Source of the DNA: Streptomyces sp. NBC_01198
GTDB lineage: Bacteria > Actinomycetota > Actinomycetes > Streptomycetales > Streptomycetaceae
DNA: 64,000 nucleotides
NCBI RefSeq assembly: GCF_036010485.1
Contig: NZ_CP108568.1
Coordinates: forward strand, 1,550,001 to 1,614,000
Direction: 5' to 3'
In this document: piece after piece, positions 8,318 to 16,701 of the stretch
Position numbering within the stretch: position 1 is the stretch's first letter
Layout of the letters: every line of letters begins with the position of its first letter
Program-made: the position numbers and the translations under genes
Notes under the pieces: model-generated
Told to the model about the DNA's origin: nothing
Seen by the model: only the letters and a program-made list of their open reading frames with translations
Databases searched by the model: none

Positions 8318-9538
8318 GTGATCATCCTGGATAGCTGCGTCATACGCAGCATGAAGCTCGACAGCAGCGAGGTGGACGTCCTCCGCGCCATTGTTCGAAC
8401 GAAGACCGAGCGCGTCGGCGCGCCGTGGATGGCCATCGAGGAGCTAGCAGCGCAAAGGGCCTTGGAATACCTCGAGGCTCACAGGGCCGCAGCGAAGGCC
8501 CTCGCAACGCTGGAAGGTAAGAGCTACCAGACGGAGGCGAAGCTCGTCAGCCCCGATGCGGAGGCTGTTCGAGAGAAGTGGCGTAAGGAGTACGCCAGTT
8601 TCCTCGAGATCCTCCCGACGAGCGACAGCGCCATCCGTGAAGGCGTGTACCGGGAGGCCAACATTCTGCCGCCTGCTGGGACGAAGCAGGCCGGCGGCAA
8701 CAAGAGGGTGAAGGTCGGCACGCGAGATGTCGCCATTTGGCTCACGGCTATCCAATACGCCCGGGCGAACCTGGACGAGACAGTCTATTTCGTCAGCAAC
8801 GACCGGGACTTCCCCACGGGTCGTGGCGGCTACCCCCCGCCCATGGATAGCGATGTCGCGGGGTTAGGCGACCGATTCGTGCACCTGACGAACCTCGACG
8901 AGCTGCTGGACGTCGTCGCCCCGCGGGTCGAGGTCGATGCGTCGGACGTGCGCGGCCTACTCAGACTGCACACAGGGTACGTCACCATGCGCGCCAGGAG
9001 GAGCTGGAGGTCAAGCAGGGCCATCACACCTTTCGACGCCCGAACTCAGGGGGGCGGGGTGTTGTCGGCCCAGAGATGGGTGTTCCCAGACAGGGTTCAG
9101 GCGGAGCTCTTCGACGTCAGCGACATCAATGCCTATCGGCTCGGAACGAATAGCTGGGTCGTGGCGACAGCTCGCTGGCAGTTCGCCGGCCTGGTAGTTG
9201 CGCCGGGCACTGTAGAGATGGGCGCGTGTGTTTGGGAGACCCGCATTCTCTTCCCTGCGCGGTCTGGAGACGACCACGCCCCACTGATCATCAAGGCATA
9301 CCGAGCGGTGCCCGTCGAGGACGTATCAGCCGTCGACTGGTCGCAGTTGGTGAACTGGGATCATCCGCAACACGTCCTCAACATCGCGGAGACGGAGGGA
9401 CGCAAGCCGACCCTCGCCGAGATGATGACGAGCATGCTCGTGGCGCTCCAGCCGCCAAAGCAGAACGATGAGGCGGGTATGTCCCTAGCGTCTTACCGGG
9501 ACTACCAGCAGGACGACGAGTCCCTCGACGAGGGATGA
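8318..9538 (+). CDS. PIN-like (DUF4935-type) putative nuclease
   Basis: The 406-residue protein begins directly with a PIN-like fold: IILDSCV (Asp5), a conserved acidic EEL (41-43), GTRDVAIWLTAI (Asp137) and FVSNDRDF (Asp162, Asp164). These four acidic clusters are the usual metal-binding set of PIN nucleases, and the arrangement matches the DUF4935 group. The C-terminal 200 residues form an extra domain I cannot name. GTG 8318 is chosen because the first beta strand starts at once and GAGTTGAGG lies just upstream. No small antitoxin gene is adjacent, so it is not a classic VapBC pair. The 313-bp gap from the methyltransferase means it may have its own promoter. An RNase effector role is inferred. 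Confidence 0.72.
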   Translation: MIILDSCVIRSMKLDSSEVDVLRAIVRTKTERVGAPWMAIEELAAQRALEYLEAHRAAAKALATLEGKSYQTEAKLVSPDAEAVREKWRKEYASFLEILPTSDSAIREGVYREANILPPAGTKQAGGNKRVKVGTRDVAIWLTAIQYARANLDETVYFVSNDRDFPTGRGGYPPPMDSDVAGLGDRFVHLTNLDELLDVVAPRVEVDASDVRGLLRLHTGYVTMRARRSWRSSRAITPFDARTQGGGVLSAQRWVFPDRVQAELFDVSDINAYRLGTNSWVVATARWQFAGLVVAPGTVEMGACVWETRILFPARSGDDHAPLIIKAYRAVPVEDVSAVDWSQLVNWDHPQHVLNIAETEGRKPTLAEMMTSMLVALQPPKQNDEAGMSLASYRDYQQDDESLDEG

Positions 9539-9626
9539 GGTGGGGCCCGGCCGGTGTCAGCGACGGGCGGATCTTGCACTGTCGGCGGGACCTGCCAGCA
9601 CCTCTTCCTCCGCCGAGCGTGATCGT

Positions 9627-9762
9627 CCGCTGGTCACGTTCGTCGACCACGGCCCGGCCGGGTCCGGCCCGCCGGTGGCAGCGCTACTGCGGCCGGGCAA
9701 CGTGGGCAGTAACACCCTGGCCGATCACTCACCACCACGAAGCGCCCTGACTCAACTACCCA
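9627..9762 (+). mobile_element. IS1380-type transposase fragment
   Basis: This piece translates to PLVTFVDHGPAGSG, then AALLRPGNVGSNTLADH and ALTQLP. It matches the conserved core of Streptomyces IS1380-family transposases, in which AGNAGSNTAADH precedes the metal-binding aspartates. Nothing recognisable remains on either side, so only about 45 codons survive. It marks an old insertion just downstream of the PIN gene. Confidence 0.6.
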
Positions 9763-10120
9763 AGCCGTATGGCGAGGTCGGCGAACCCCGGGAGGCCAAG
9801 CAGGCAGAGCAGAATGTTGCTGCGACGGCCTGGCGGAACCGGGCCGCTCGTCGACTGCTTGATGGCGGAGACCCGACGCTATGGCGCGGTGGCTTAAGCA
9901 GCAAGAGGTGTCGGCTTCTTCGCTCGCGGAGAGACTACGAGTCGGGCGCCAAAGATCATCCCGACGCAACGGTAGGACGGCGGCGTGACCGCCGGCCCCA
10001 CCCGGAGCGGTCCGCAAACGGTCCGCAGGACAGTCGAAAACGGCCGTCGGGGGCCAACGCTGGCCGTCGGGAAAATGCCTGGTCAGCGCCGGGTCGGCGG
10101 CTTCGCCGCAGGTCAGAAGG
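9763..10120 (+). other. Non-coding stretch with integrase-tail-like DNA
   Basis: I find no gene here. At 10009-10028 the sequence reads GGTCCGCAAACGGTCCGCAG, followed by a G/C-rich hairpin-like tract. In my experience such paired GGTCC tracts follow tyrosine integrase genes of actinobacterial integrative elements. A close relative lies at 20224-20243. No integrase coding sequence is recognisable, so this would be an eroded end of an older element. Confidence 0.4.
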
Positions 10121-10812
10121 GTGGGTGATTGGTTCATCAACCAACTGTGGGGCAGCCCCACCCCGGGTGGCCACCTCTATTCCGCCCCCGTCCACCGAAC
10201 CGTGGCAGCGCTGAGCTGGAACAGCACCGGCCGCACCGTCTGGAGCATCGACGCCCTGCGGGACCAGAACTATCAGGAGGACCAGGCCGAGACGTTCATC
10301 CTGGTGCGGGCCGTTGCCCAGCAAGGAACGTACCCGGAAGACCATGATCTCCTCGACTTCGATGCCCGCTTCGAGACCACCGCGTACCCGGCCAATTACC
10401 TGTGGGGCCCCGGCAGCCGCGGGGAGGCGCTGGCGTGGGTGGAAGAGCATCAGCCGCAGGGCGACACTGTCGACTACATCGACCGTGTCCTGCTGGTCCG
10501 GGAGCACGAAGGAACGGTCTTCCTCCCCATGCGGGCGGAGGTGGCCGCGGGCATCCCGGAGGTTCACCGGGTGGGCCGCTGGCACGCCGTGCGTGCCGAC
10601 TTCGCCACCGACGCACTGGGCCACGTGCGCGGCGGACACCGTACTCCGTCGGGCGGTGACTGCCGGACCAGAGGTTGTCCCGTTCATATCCTCGGATCCG
10701 ACGACCACCCGGGGCCCTCGCAGCTGCTGCCGAGGTGCTCGGCAGCGTCACTCCTGCCCTGCCGCCACCAGTCCGTCTGCCCCCGTACTTTGAACCGCTG
10801 AACCGTTTCTGA
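10121..10812 (+). pseudogene. Hypothetical protein gene with two apparent frameshifts
   Basis: I do not recognise this gene. The first 165 codons from GTG 10121 read like a soluble folded protein, with VWSIDALRDQNYQEDQAETF, ANYLWGPGSRGEALAWVEEH and a run ending near VRADFATDALGHV. Past about 10,625 the sensible frame moves to the next phase (DTVLRRAVTAGPEVVPFISS). Past about 10,710 it moves again (EVLGSVTPALPPPVRLPPYF, stop 10810-10812). Each change equals one inserted base or two lost ones. A further hypothetical gene follows within 100 bp and may have belonged to the same unit. Sequencing error in GC-rich DNA is an alternative. Confidence 0.45.
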
Positions 10813-10905
10813 TCACCGCCCTCGCTGTGCGCACACCATTTGAACATGCCGGAAAGGCGTGCCGAGGTACAAGCGCGGCGTGCCCACAGAGATACGGAGC
10901 CGCCC

Positions 10906-11223
10906 GTGACCACCTTGCCGGCCCAGCTGCCGTCCGAAGTTCCGACGCTGATCCGCCTGACCTACCGCAGCGAACACAGCCTGGCCCCCTCCGAGCCCAC
11001 CGACACCCTTCAAACCTGGTTCGTGAACGTCGGCATCAGCGGAGAGGAACGGGCCGAGGCGATGGACAGTCTCCGCCCCACCGCAAGCGAACAAGCCCAG
11101 AATGCGGTGGAGACGGATCTCTCGGTTGCCGAAATGGTCTTCATCCGAGTGCCGATGTTCGGCGCCGGGAGTCCGTGGCTGCTGATGGATGAGCACAGCC
11201 CCCGACTCTGCGAGTGCCGATAA
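10906..11223 (+). CDS. Hypothetical protein, possibly truncated
   Basis: The 105-residue product is unrecognised. It reads as ordinary soluble sequence (PTLIRLTYRSEHSLAPSEPT, FVNVGISGEERAEAMDSL, VAEMVFIRVPMFGAGSPWLL) and stops abruptly after MDEHSPRLCECR. The stop lies inside a 29-bp motif at 11218-11246 that recurs beyond the transposase at 20 kb. The native 3' end may therefore have been cut off by an insertion. GTG 10906 is chosen because residues upstream are charged and low in structure; an in-frame start exists at 10840. It probably formed a pair with the frameshifted gene upstream. Confidence 0.5.
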   Translation: MTTLPAQLPSEVPTLIRLTYRSEHSLAPSEPTDTLQTWFVNVGISGEERAEAMDSLRPTASEQAQNAVETDLSVAEMVFIRVPMFGAGSPWLLMDEHSPRLCECR

Positions 11224-11314
11224 CTCATCCGCGCAGATCAGCGGCCCACGGACGACCTGCTTGGGTGTGCAGAGAGGCGTACAGAACCCATGGCGGAACG
11301 ACAACAGCGACTCG

Positions 11315-11339
11315 GCTTGACTCTGTCGGGGATCTTGGA
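11315..11339 (+). repeat. Left inverted repeat of the IS1182 element
   Basis: The 25-bp repeat begins GCTTGACTCTGTCGG and ends ATCTTGGA. It matches the reverse complement of the right end at every position. Confidence 0.9.
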
Positions 11340-11499
11340 GTTTCCCGGTACGCCAGCGTGATCAGCGGGCATGCTCGGGGCCGTTTCGTCGACCAATACA
11401 GCTTCCGAGGTGCCCGTTGTCCCTCCATCCCCGTTCCGGTGAGCAAGTCCCGCCTCTGACCGCGCAAATCGCGCGGCGAGCAACCCTGGCGGTACCACG

Positions 11500-13113
11500 G
11501 TGATGTGGGTGAGAGACCGGCTGGATGGGCTGTGGTGCGACGAGGACTTCGCCGGCTGGTACCCGCGCGACGGACGCCCCGGCCTCTCGTCGGCCCAACT
11601 TGCCACCGTCTGCGTTCTACAGTTCCTGCTGGGCATGTCGGACCGGCAAGCAGCGGAGGCGGTCCGCTGCCGCATCGATTTCAAGTACGCCATGGCCACG
11701 GAGCTGGACGATCCGGGCTTCCACCACAGCGTGCTCGCCGACTTCCGCGAGCGCCTCACTGAAGACGACCGCGCGGACCGCCTCCTCGACCTGGCACTCG
11801 CCCGCCTGAAAGAGGCAGGGCTGGTGCGCGAGCGCACCACGCAGCGCACCGACTCCACCCACGTTCTGGCCGCAGTCCGCGACCTGACCCGGCTGGAGCT
11901 GGTCACTGAAGCGGTCCGTGCCACGCTCGAAGAAGCAGCCCGCACGGCCGGACACCTGCTGGTCGGCCTGGTCGACGAGGAATGGGGGCGCCGCTACGGC
12001 CGCCCGGTCCGCCTGGGCAAGAATCCCACCCGGCCCAAGACCCGGATCCTGTCCGCCGGCAGCGACGCATACCAGTTATTGGAGCGCCTCCACCACGACG
12101 GCTCCGGTTACCGGCCCGGCCCAGCGGCCCAGGCCCTGCGGCAGATCATCGTGCAGAACTACTATCGCGACCCGGCAGGACGCTTGAGCTGGCGCACCGC
12201 CGACGACGGCGGGCTGCCGCCATCCTCCAGCGCGATCGTCTCCCCCTACGACATCACCGCACGCTACGTCCGCCACGGGCACATCATCCGCTGGAAGGGG
12301 TTCGCTGCGCACGTCACCGAGACGTGTGATTCCGACAGCACCAACGTGATCACGGACGTGGCCACCACCTCGGCCGCCACCAGCGACGGCCAGGCCCTGC
12401 CCGGCATCCACACCCGCCTGGCCCGTAGCGCCCTGCAGCCCGCCGAGCACCTTGTCGACGGCGGCTACACCTCCCTGGTCCACCTGGAACAAGCCGCACG
12501 CGAACACCAGATCACCGTCACCGGGCCCCTGCCGGGCAACCCCACCAGCCAGCACCGCAGGAACGAAGGCTTCGACCGGGACGACTTCCACATCGACTTC
12601 GACCGCCGCCAGGTCACCTGCCCCCAGGGCCAGGTCAGCGCGGGCTGGCACGGCCCCTACCCGGCCTCATCGCCCACCGCGGCACCGCTGATCATGGCCC
12701 GGTTCACCAAGAGCCAGTGCCGCCCCTGCCCGGCGCGCACCCGCTGCACCACCACCGCCGACAGCGCCCGGACCGTGGGCTTTCCCCCGCGGGAACTCCG
12801 CGACCTGCAACTCCGCGTTCGTACCGAGCAGCAGACACCCGACTGGAAGGCCCGCTACGCGGTCCGCTCCGGAGTCGAGGGCACCATCAACGAGTTCGCC
12901 CACGGACACGGCATGCGCCACTGCCGCTACCGAGGACAGCCGAAAGCCCACCTGCAACACGTACTCACCGCCATCGCCGTGAACATCGAACGACTCAGCA
13001 GCCAGCCAGCGACCGGGGAAGCCTCATCATCGAGACCGCCGACCGCCTTCCAGACCTTCCTGGACCAGCAGGGATTACCCCGGCCAAAGTCCTGGCGCAC
13101 CCTCGGCACCTGA
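11500..13113 (+). CDS. IS1182-family transposase
   Basis: The 537-residue DDE transposase catalyses movement of the surrounding element. It has the IS1182 N-terminal helical domain ([20 protein letters not shown]), the first catalytic region at [28 protein letters not shown] as the second Asp block and [20 protein letters not shown] with the late Glu. A zinc-ribbon-like [10 protein letters not shown] sits near residue 410. Family members usually begin 25-30 residues earlier. Matching sequence ([12 protein letters not shown]) is present upstream in another phase, so the 5' end may carry a one-base deletion near 11,480. That would leave the element defective or dependent on a restart at GTG 11500 or ATG 11503. 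Confidence 0.88.
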   Translation: MMWVRDRLDGLWCDEDFAGWYPRDGRPGLSSAQLATVCVLQFLLGMSDRQAAEAVRCRIDFKYAMATELDDPGFHHSVLADFRERLTEDDRADRLLDLALARLKEAGLVRERTTQRTDSTHVLAAVRDLTRLELVTEAVRATLEEAARTAGHLLVGLVDEEWGRRYGRPVRLGKNPTRPKTRILSAGSDAYQLLERLHHDGSGYRPGPAAQALRQIIVQNYYRDPAGRLSWRTADDGGLPPSSSAIVSPYDITARYVRHGHIIRWKGFAAHVTETCDSDSTNVITDVATTSAATSDGQALPGIHTRLARSALQPAEHLVDGGYTSLVHLEQAAREHQITVTGPLPGNPTSQHRRNEGFDRDDFHIDFDRRQVTCPQGQVSAGWHGPYPASSPTAAPLIMARFTKSQCRPCPARTRCTTTADSARTVGFPPRELRDLQLRVRTEQQTPDWKARYAVRSGVEGTINEFAHGHGMRHCRYRGQPKAHLQHVLTAIAVNIERLSSQPATGEASSSRPPTAFQTFLDQQGLPRPKSWRTLGT

Positions 13114-13118
13114 CCGCG

Positions 13119-13143
13119 TCCAAGATCCCCGACAGAGTCAAGC
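13119..13143 (-). repeat. Right inverted repeat of the IS1182 element
   Basis: This 25-bp sequence is the exact reverse complement of the left end. It starts six bases after the transposase stop codon. Confidence 0.9.
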
Positions 13144-13173
13144 TAAGGCCGGCTCAGGTGGCCCGAAACGGGC

Positions 13174-13707
13174 TCAGGGCATCGTGCCGGGGTCGGAGAA
13201 ACCGGCCGAGGAGCCGGATGACGTGGCGAGACCGAAGTAGCCTATACCGAAACCTGTCGCGGCGAAGAGCAGCCCCACGCAGGTGAAGACCGCGCAGAAG
13301 GCGAGCCCCACCACCAGCCCGAGAGACACGCCCGACGGCGATGCCCCGGCCACCGTCGCGCGTTCGGGGTGCTCGGTCAGGTACCGCACCTCGACGAAGT
13401 CGCCGACGACCCGGGGCACCCGAGAGGTCTCCTCAATCCGGATGTCGCGGCCGTCCCTGGTGCGGAATCCGAGAATTACGTGCCGGGTGGCACTGCTCGT
13501 GCTGAAACCGCCAGCTGAGATCGCGGAGTGGTCGCGGGCCACGTAGGTCTCCAGGCAGCGGGCTTCCGCGGTCAGCCCCTGGGCGAGCGCCCGTCTCCGC
13601 CACCTGGTCCGGCGGACCAGGGTCAGCCCGAACGCCGCCCCCGCGCAGGCGAAGAGCAGGCCGATCATCCCGAAGACCACACCGAAGACGCCACCGATTG
13701 CGAACAT
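13174..13707 (-). CDS. DUF3592-type membrane protein
   Basis: The 177-residue protein has one membrane segment at each end (about 5-30 and 130-160). Between them lies a beta-rich domain: EARCLETYV, HVILGFRTRDGRDIRIEE, VGDFVEVRYLTEHPERATV. That layout, including the YxPxxP-like end of the domain, is typical of DUF3592 proteins, whose function is unknown. ATG 13707 follows a G-rich ribosome site. The last codons run close to the right end of the IS1182 copy, yet the C-terminus looks natural. No partner gene is visible. Confidence 0.7.
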   Translation of the reverse strand: MFAIGGVFGVVFGMIGLLFACAGAAFGLTLVRRTRWRRRALAQGLTAEARCLETYVARDHSAISAGGFSTSSATRHVILGFRTRDGRDIRIEETSRVPRVVGDFVEVRYLTEHPERATVAGASPSGVSLGLVVGLAFCAVFTCVGLLFAATGFGIGYFGLATSSGSSAGFSDPGTMP

Positions 13708-13797
13708 CTCGCCCCCCGAACTGACCGCTCCAGGCCGAAGCGATTGTGCCGGGAAGGATGGTCGGAACGCTCCAGCCGGTTCCATCCCGGCGCCACC

Positions 13798-13920
13798 GGG
13801 GTACGGCGCCCCGAAGTAGTCAGCGAGCCCGAACTGCGGGCCGTCTTCGAGAAACTGGCCGCAAAGTTCGGCACCGTCCTAGTGATCGTGGACAGCCCTG
13901 TCCCTGTCGACAACCTCATC
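13798..13920 (+). mobile_element. IS110-type transposase N-terminal fragment
   Basis: About 40 codons read GVRRPEVVSEPELRAVFEKL followed by GTVLVIVDSP. This resembles the DEDD-domain start of IS110/IS116 transposases, where RVLVVVDQPA carries the first catalytic Asp. The match ends at about 13,920 and no further part of such an element is seen, so it is a decayed scrap. The call is tentative because so little remains. Confidence 0.45.
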
Positions 13921-14301
13921 GATGCAGGTCATCGCCACTATCGGCTCATCCCGAGCGAGAGCCGAGAGCGCTCCACTTGAACGCGTTCAACGTAGGGTCA
14001 GCTAAACATGAACTCGTTCAAGCAGGCCTGTCCACTGTTGATCGCCGCCGATTGCCGAAATGTCTGCTGACCTGCCTGGATGGTGTTTTCGGCACCCACA
14101 CACTCCAGCGGACATGACCCCCACAAATGCCGACCGCGCCCTGGGCGCCACGGCAGGTGGCAATTGCCGAGGGTGACGGGTGTGCGGCAGCGCGCCGTGC
14201 ATGGACGCCGCGACGGCCCAGGCAGGTGGCATAGCCGTAGCCGCCTGGAGGCGTCATTAGGGGTAGAGGGGGCATCAGGCCGCCGGAGAGTGAAGGTGGG
14301 C
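13921..14301 (+). other. Leader region of the sigma factor gene
   Basis: I see no gene in these 380 bp. A 10-bp palindrome GGCAATTGCC lies at 14159-14168. The promoter of the downstream sigma factor gene should be here; a self-recognised ECF-type promoter cannot be picked out by eye. Confidence 0.4.
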
Positions 14302-14937
14302 ATGGAGGCCGAAGACCTCGACGGTTTCCGGGAGTTCGTGGCGAACTGGTCTACCGTCCTGTTGAGGACGGCGGTGCTGCTCAGCGGCGGCGACCGCCAC
14401 GCGGCCGAGGATCTGCTGCAGAACGCGCTGATCAAGGTGGCCAGCCGCTGGCGCCGGATCGACGAGCCCGAGTCGTACGTCCGAAAGGTCCTGTACCGCC
14501 AGCAGATCACCCGACTGCGGCTCAAGGGACGGCGCAGGGAACTGTTCGTCGCCGAGCCGCCGGAGGGTGCGGTCGACGGTGACCGCACCGGTGCCGCCGA
14601 TCTGCGGGTGCTGATGCACGAAGCGCTCGCCCGCCTGACAACCCGCCAGCGCACCGTCCTGGTACTGCGCTACTTCGAGGACCTGCCCGAGGCCGAGGTC
14701 GCCCGCATGCTCGACTGCTCGGTCGCAACGGTGCGCTCCACCACCCACCGTTCGCTCGCCCGGTTGCGCACGCTGGCGCCCGAGCTCGCCGCTCTCGACG
14801 AGCCGGCCGACCCGCCACCGCCGCAGAGCAGCCCCACGGGCCCTGCCCGGACGTCCGCCCCCGCGGGCCGGTCCCACGCCTCCCGCGGCGGCAACGGTCC
14901 GGCGTCCCCTGTCCCGCGCCTGGAGGCACGGCCGTGA
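14302..14937 (+). CDS. SigE-family RNA polymerase sigma factor
   Basis: The 211-residue protein is a group IV sigma factor. Region 2 includes DRHAAEDLLQNALIKVASRW and SYVRKVLYRQQITRLRLKGR. Region 4 includes LTTRQRTVLVLRYFEDLPEA and the helix-turn-helix ARMLDCSVATVRSTTHRSLA. This spacing matches the actinobacterial SigE-family group. ATG 14302 is chosen over an upstream GTG (14290) because GAAGGTGGG sits at the right distance. The C-terminal 45 residues are a Pro/Ser-rich tail. Its stop overlaps the start of the next gene (GTGA), which encodes a membrane-anchored partner likely to control it. Confidence 0.88.
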   Translation: MEAEDLDGFREFVANWSTVLLRTAVLLSGGDRHAAEDLLQNALIKVASRWRRIDEPESYVRKVLYRQQITRLRLKGRRRELFVAEPPEGAVDGDRTGAADLRVLMHEALARLTTRQRTVLVLRYFEDLPEAEVARMLDCSVATVRSTTHRSLARLRTLAPELAALDEPADPPPPQSSPTGPARTSAPAGRSHASRGGNGPASPVPRLEARP

Positions 14938-16169
14938 ACATCGACGATCTCATCCGTGACACGCTCCGTGAGCAGGCGCGGTCCGCCGGGCCCGCGCACC
15001 CCGGCCTCGCCGGGCAGGTCCTGGCACGCCGCGCACGGCGCAGGAGGGCGGGCTTCACGGTCGCGGCCATCGTGGCAATTGCCGCCATCGCCGCGGCGGT
15101 CACACCCGGCGTGCTCGACTCGGGCGACAAGCACGACCCCGCCGACCGGCACCGCAGCCCCGTTGTCAACAGGATCGAGAGCCATCCCTCGCAGAGCCCG
15201 CCCCGTGACCGCATCGCGGCCGGAAACCAGGTGCTGGCGGCCTACTACACCACCCGGACCGTTCCCCAGCCCGACCATGACGAGATCCAGACCCGCACCT
15301 ACAGTCTCCTCAACCCCGGCACCGGCCGCTACACGAAGGACACGCGCTGGTCCGATGCGGCCGTCGTCCCCGGCCTGAAGACCGCGATCGTCGTGGAACA
15401 GGCGCTGCCGGCAGAGCGGGTGGGCATCCTCGACCTCGGCACCGGCAAGATCACCCGCTGGATCCCCGTGCCCCACGGTGCGGGAACCGTGGCACTCTCG
15501 CCGAACGGCCGCAAGCTGGTCATCACCACCTACGACAAGAACCCCAACCGCCTCTTCTGGGCCAACCGAGGCGCAGTCATCGAGGACGACGGCGGCAGCC
15601 AACAACCACAGCCGGAATACTCCCGCACCGGATTCGCCGTCGTCGACCTGCCGTCGGGAGCGGCCCAGTGGCACGCCCTCGCACCCGACACCTCCATGCT
15701 GGGCTCCCCCGACTCCGGCGCCGCCCTCCAGTTCAACGCCGACGGCACACTCCTTGCCGAGCGGAGCCCCTCCCTCCACCTGGTGTTCCACCGCCTCGAC
15801 GGCGCCACGGTCCCCGCCCCGCCGAAGGAGGAACACGAGGATCCCGCCATCGCACCGGCAGGCCTGTCCCCCGACGGAACCCTGATGGCAGGAGACTTCG
15901 CCGACAAAGACGGCACAACCGCCACCGAGGTCCTCGACCCGGCCACGGGCAAGCGGGCCGCGGTGCAGCGCGGCCAGCAACTGCTCGCCTGGGCCGACAA
16001 CTCCCACCTCATCGCCTGGGACACCACCGGCGGCACGAGCGAGTTCGCAAACCGGCTGGTAATCGTCACCGTAGGCAGCAACGAAGAGACACCCCTCACC
16101 GGAACACAGGACACAAAGACCGGCGAGCCTTCCCCGGCCCACTGGGAACCCATCTTCACCCACCGCTGA
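14934..16169 (+). CDS. Membrane-anchored WD40/propeller-like protein paired with the sigma factor
   Basis: The 411-residue protein has a short cytosolic part (1-40, Arg-rich) and one membrane helix (about 41-60, FTVAAIVAIAAIAAAVTPGV). An extracytoplasmic region with repeated beta-propeller-like units follows (VALSPNGRKLVITTYD, LQFNADGTLLAERSPS, AGLSPDGTLMAGDF). The 4-nt overlap with the sigma gene and the topology fit a transmembrane regulator of that sigma factor. No zinc-type anti-sigma motif (HxxxCxxC) is present, so anti-sigma activity is inferred from context only. It stops just before an IS5 fragment, and the C-terminus looks intact. Confidence 0.72.
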   Translation: MNIDDLIRDTLREQARSAGPAHPGLAGQVLARRARRRRAGFTVAAIVAIAAIAAAVTPGVLDSGDKHDPADRHRSPVVNRIESHPSQSPPRDRIAAGNQVLAAYYTTRTVPQPDHDEIQTRTYSLLNPGTGRYTKDTRWSDAAVVPGLKTAIVVEQALPAERVGILDLGTGKITRWIPVPHGAGTVALSPNGRKLVITTYDKNPNRLFWANRGAVIEDDGGSQQPQPEYSRTGFAVVDLPSGAAQWHALAPDTSMLGSPDSGAALQFNADGTLLAERSPSLHLVFHRLDGATVPAPPKEEHEDPAIAPAGLSPDGTLMAGDFADKDGTTATEVLDPATGKRAAVQRGQQLLAWADNSHLIAWDTTGGTSEFANRLVIVTVGSNEETPLTGTQDTKTGEPSPAHWEPIFTHR

Positions 16170-16190
16170 CCCGGGGGCTCCCGAACCTGA

Positions 16191-16500
16191 GACAGCGTCC
16201 GGGCCGACAACGCCCACGGGGAACGGGCCAACTGCGACTACCTGCGCAAACGCGGGATCCGCTGCACAATTACGGAAACGGCAGACCAGGTTCACAACCG
16301 CAAGAAACTGGGCGCCCGCGGCGGTCGTCCGCCGAAGTTCGATAAGACCGACTACCGCGAGCGCCACGCAGTCGAGTGCGGGATCAATCGCCTCAAACGT
16401 CACCGGGCGGTGGCCACGAGATACGACAAGCTCACTGTCCGCCAAGAGGCCACTGTCACCATCGCGGCCATCACTGAGCTTCTTCAGCGTTGCCTCTCCA
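16191..16500 (+). mobile_element. IS5-family transposase C-terminal fragment
   Basis: About 100 codons of one frame read [60 protein letters not shown] and [12 protein letters not shown]. This is the catalytic C-terminus of a Streptomyces IS5-type transposase (the [11 protein letters not shown] block). The N-terminal half is missing and no inverted repeats are recognisable. The next 200 bp, up to the DinB-like gene, hold nothing I can identify. Confidence 0.75.
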
Positions 16501-16701
16501 GGATGAGGACGGCTTTGGTGATGACACTCATGCGGTTGGGGCGATGCGGGATCTGCGGAAGATCTGTCAGGACTTCAGCCGTGCTATGCCGCGCTCTGGG
16601 CCAGCCGGTCGAGCGGGCTGGCCAGGGCGACGGGGGAGGGCTGCTGCCGCGCCACGCTTCGACAGTTCGCGCCAGGTGGGACCGATATCGCCAGCCGGGG
16701 A

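Larger units (their letters stand above)
11315..13143 (+). mobile_element. IS1182-family insertion sequence, complete between inverted repeats
   Basis: The 1,829-bp element is bounded by 25-bp perfect inverted repeats (11315-11339 and 13119-13143). It contains one transposase gene in the plus direction. No direct target duplication is visible at the outer ends (ctcg against taag), so a deletion or rearrangement after insertion is possible. It sits between a truncated hypothetical gene and a DUF3592 gene. Confidence 0.88.

Noticed and set aside
8318..9538. The PIN protein as the toxin of a VapBC pair
   Set aside because: No small antitoxin gene is adjacent, and at 406 residues it is far longer than VapC toxins.
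14670..16445. A 591-codon minus-strand frame across the sigma/propeller pair
   Set aside because: Low-complexity translation with no motif; the opposite strand has clear sigma and propeller features and a 4-nt overlap.
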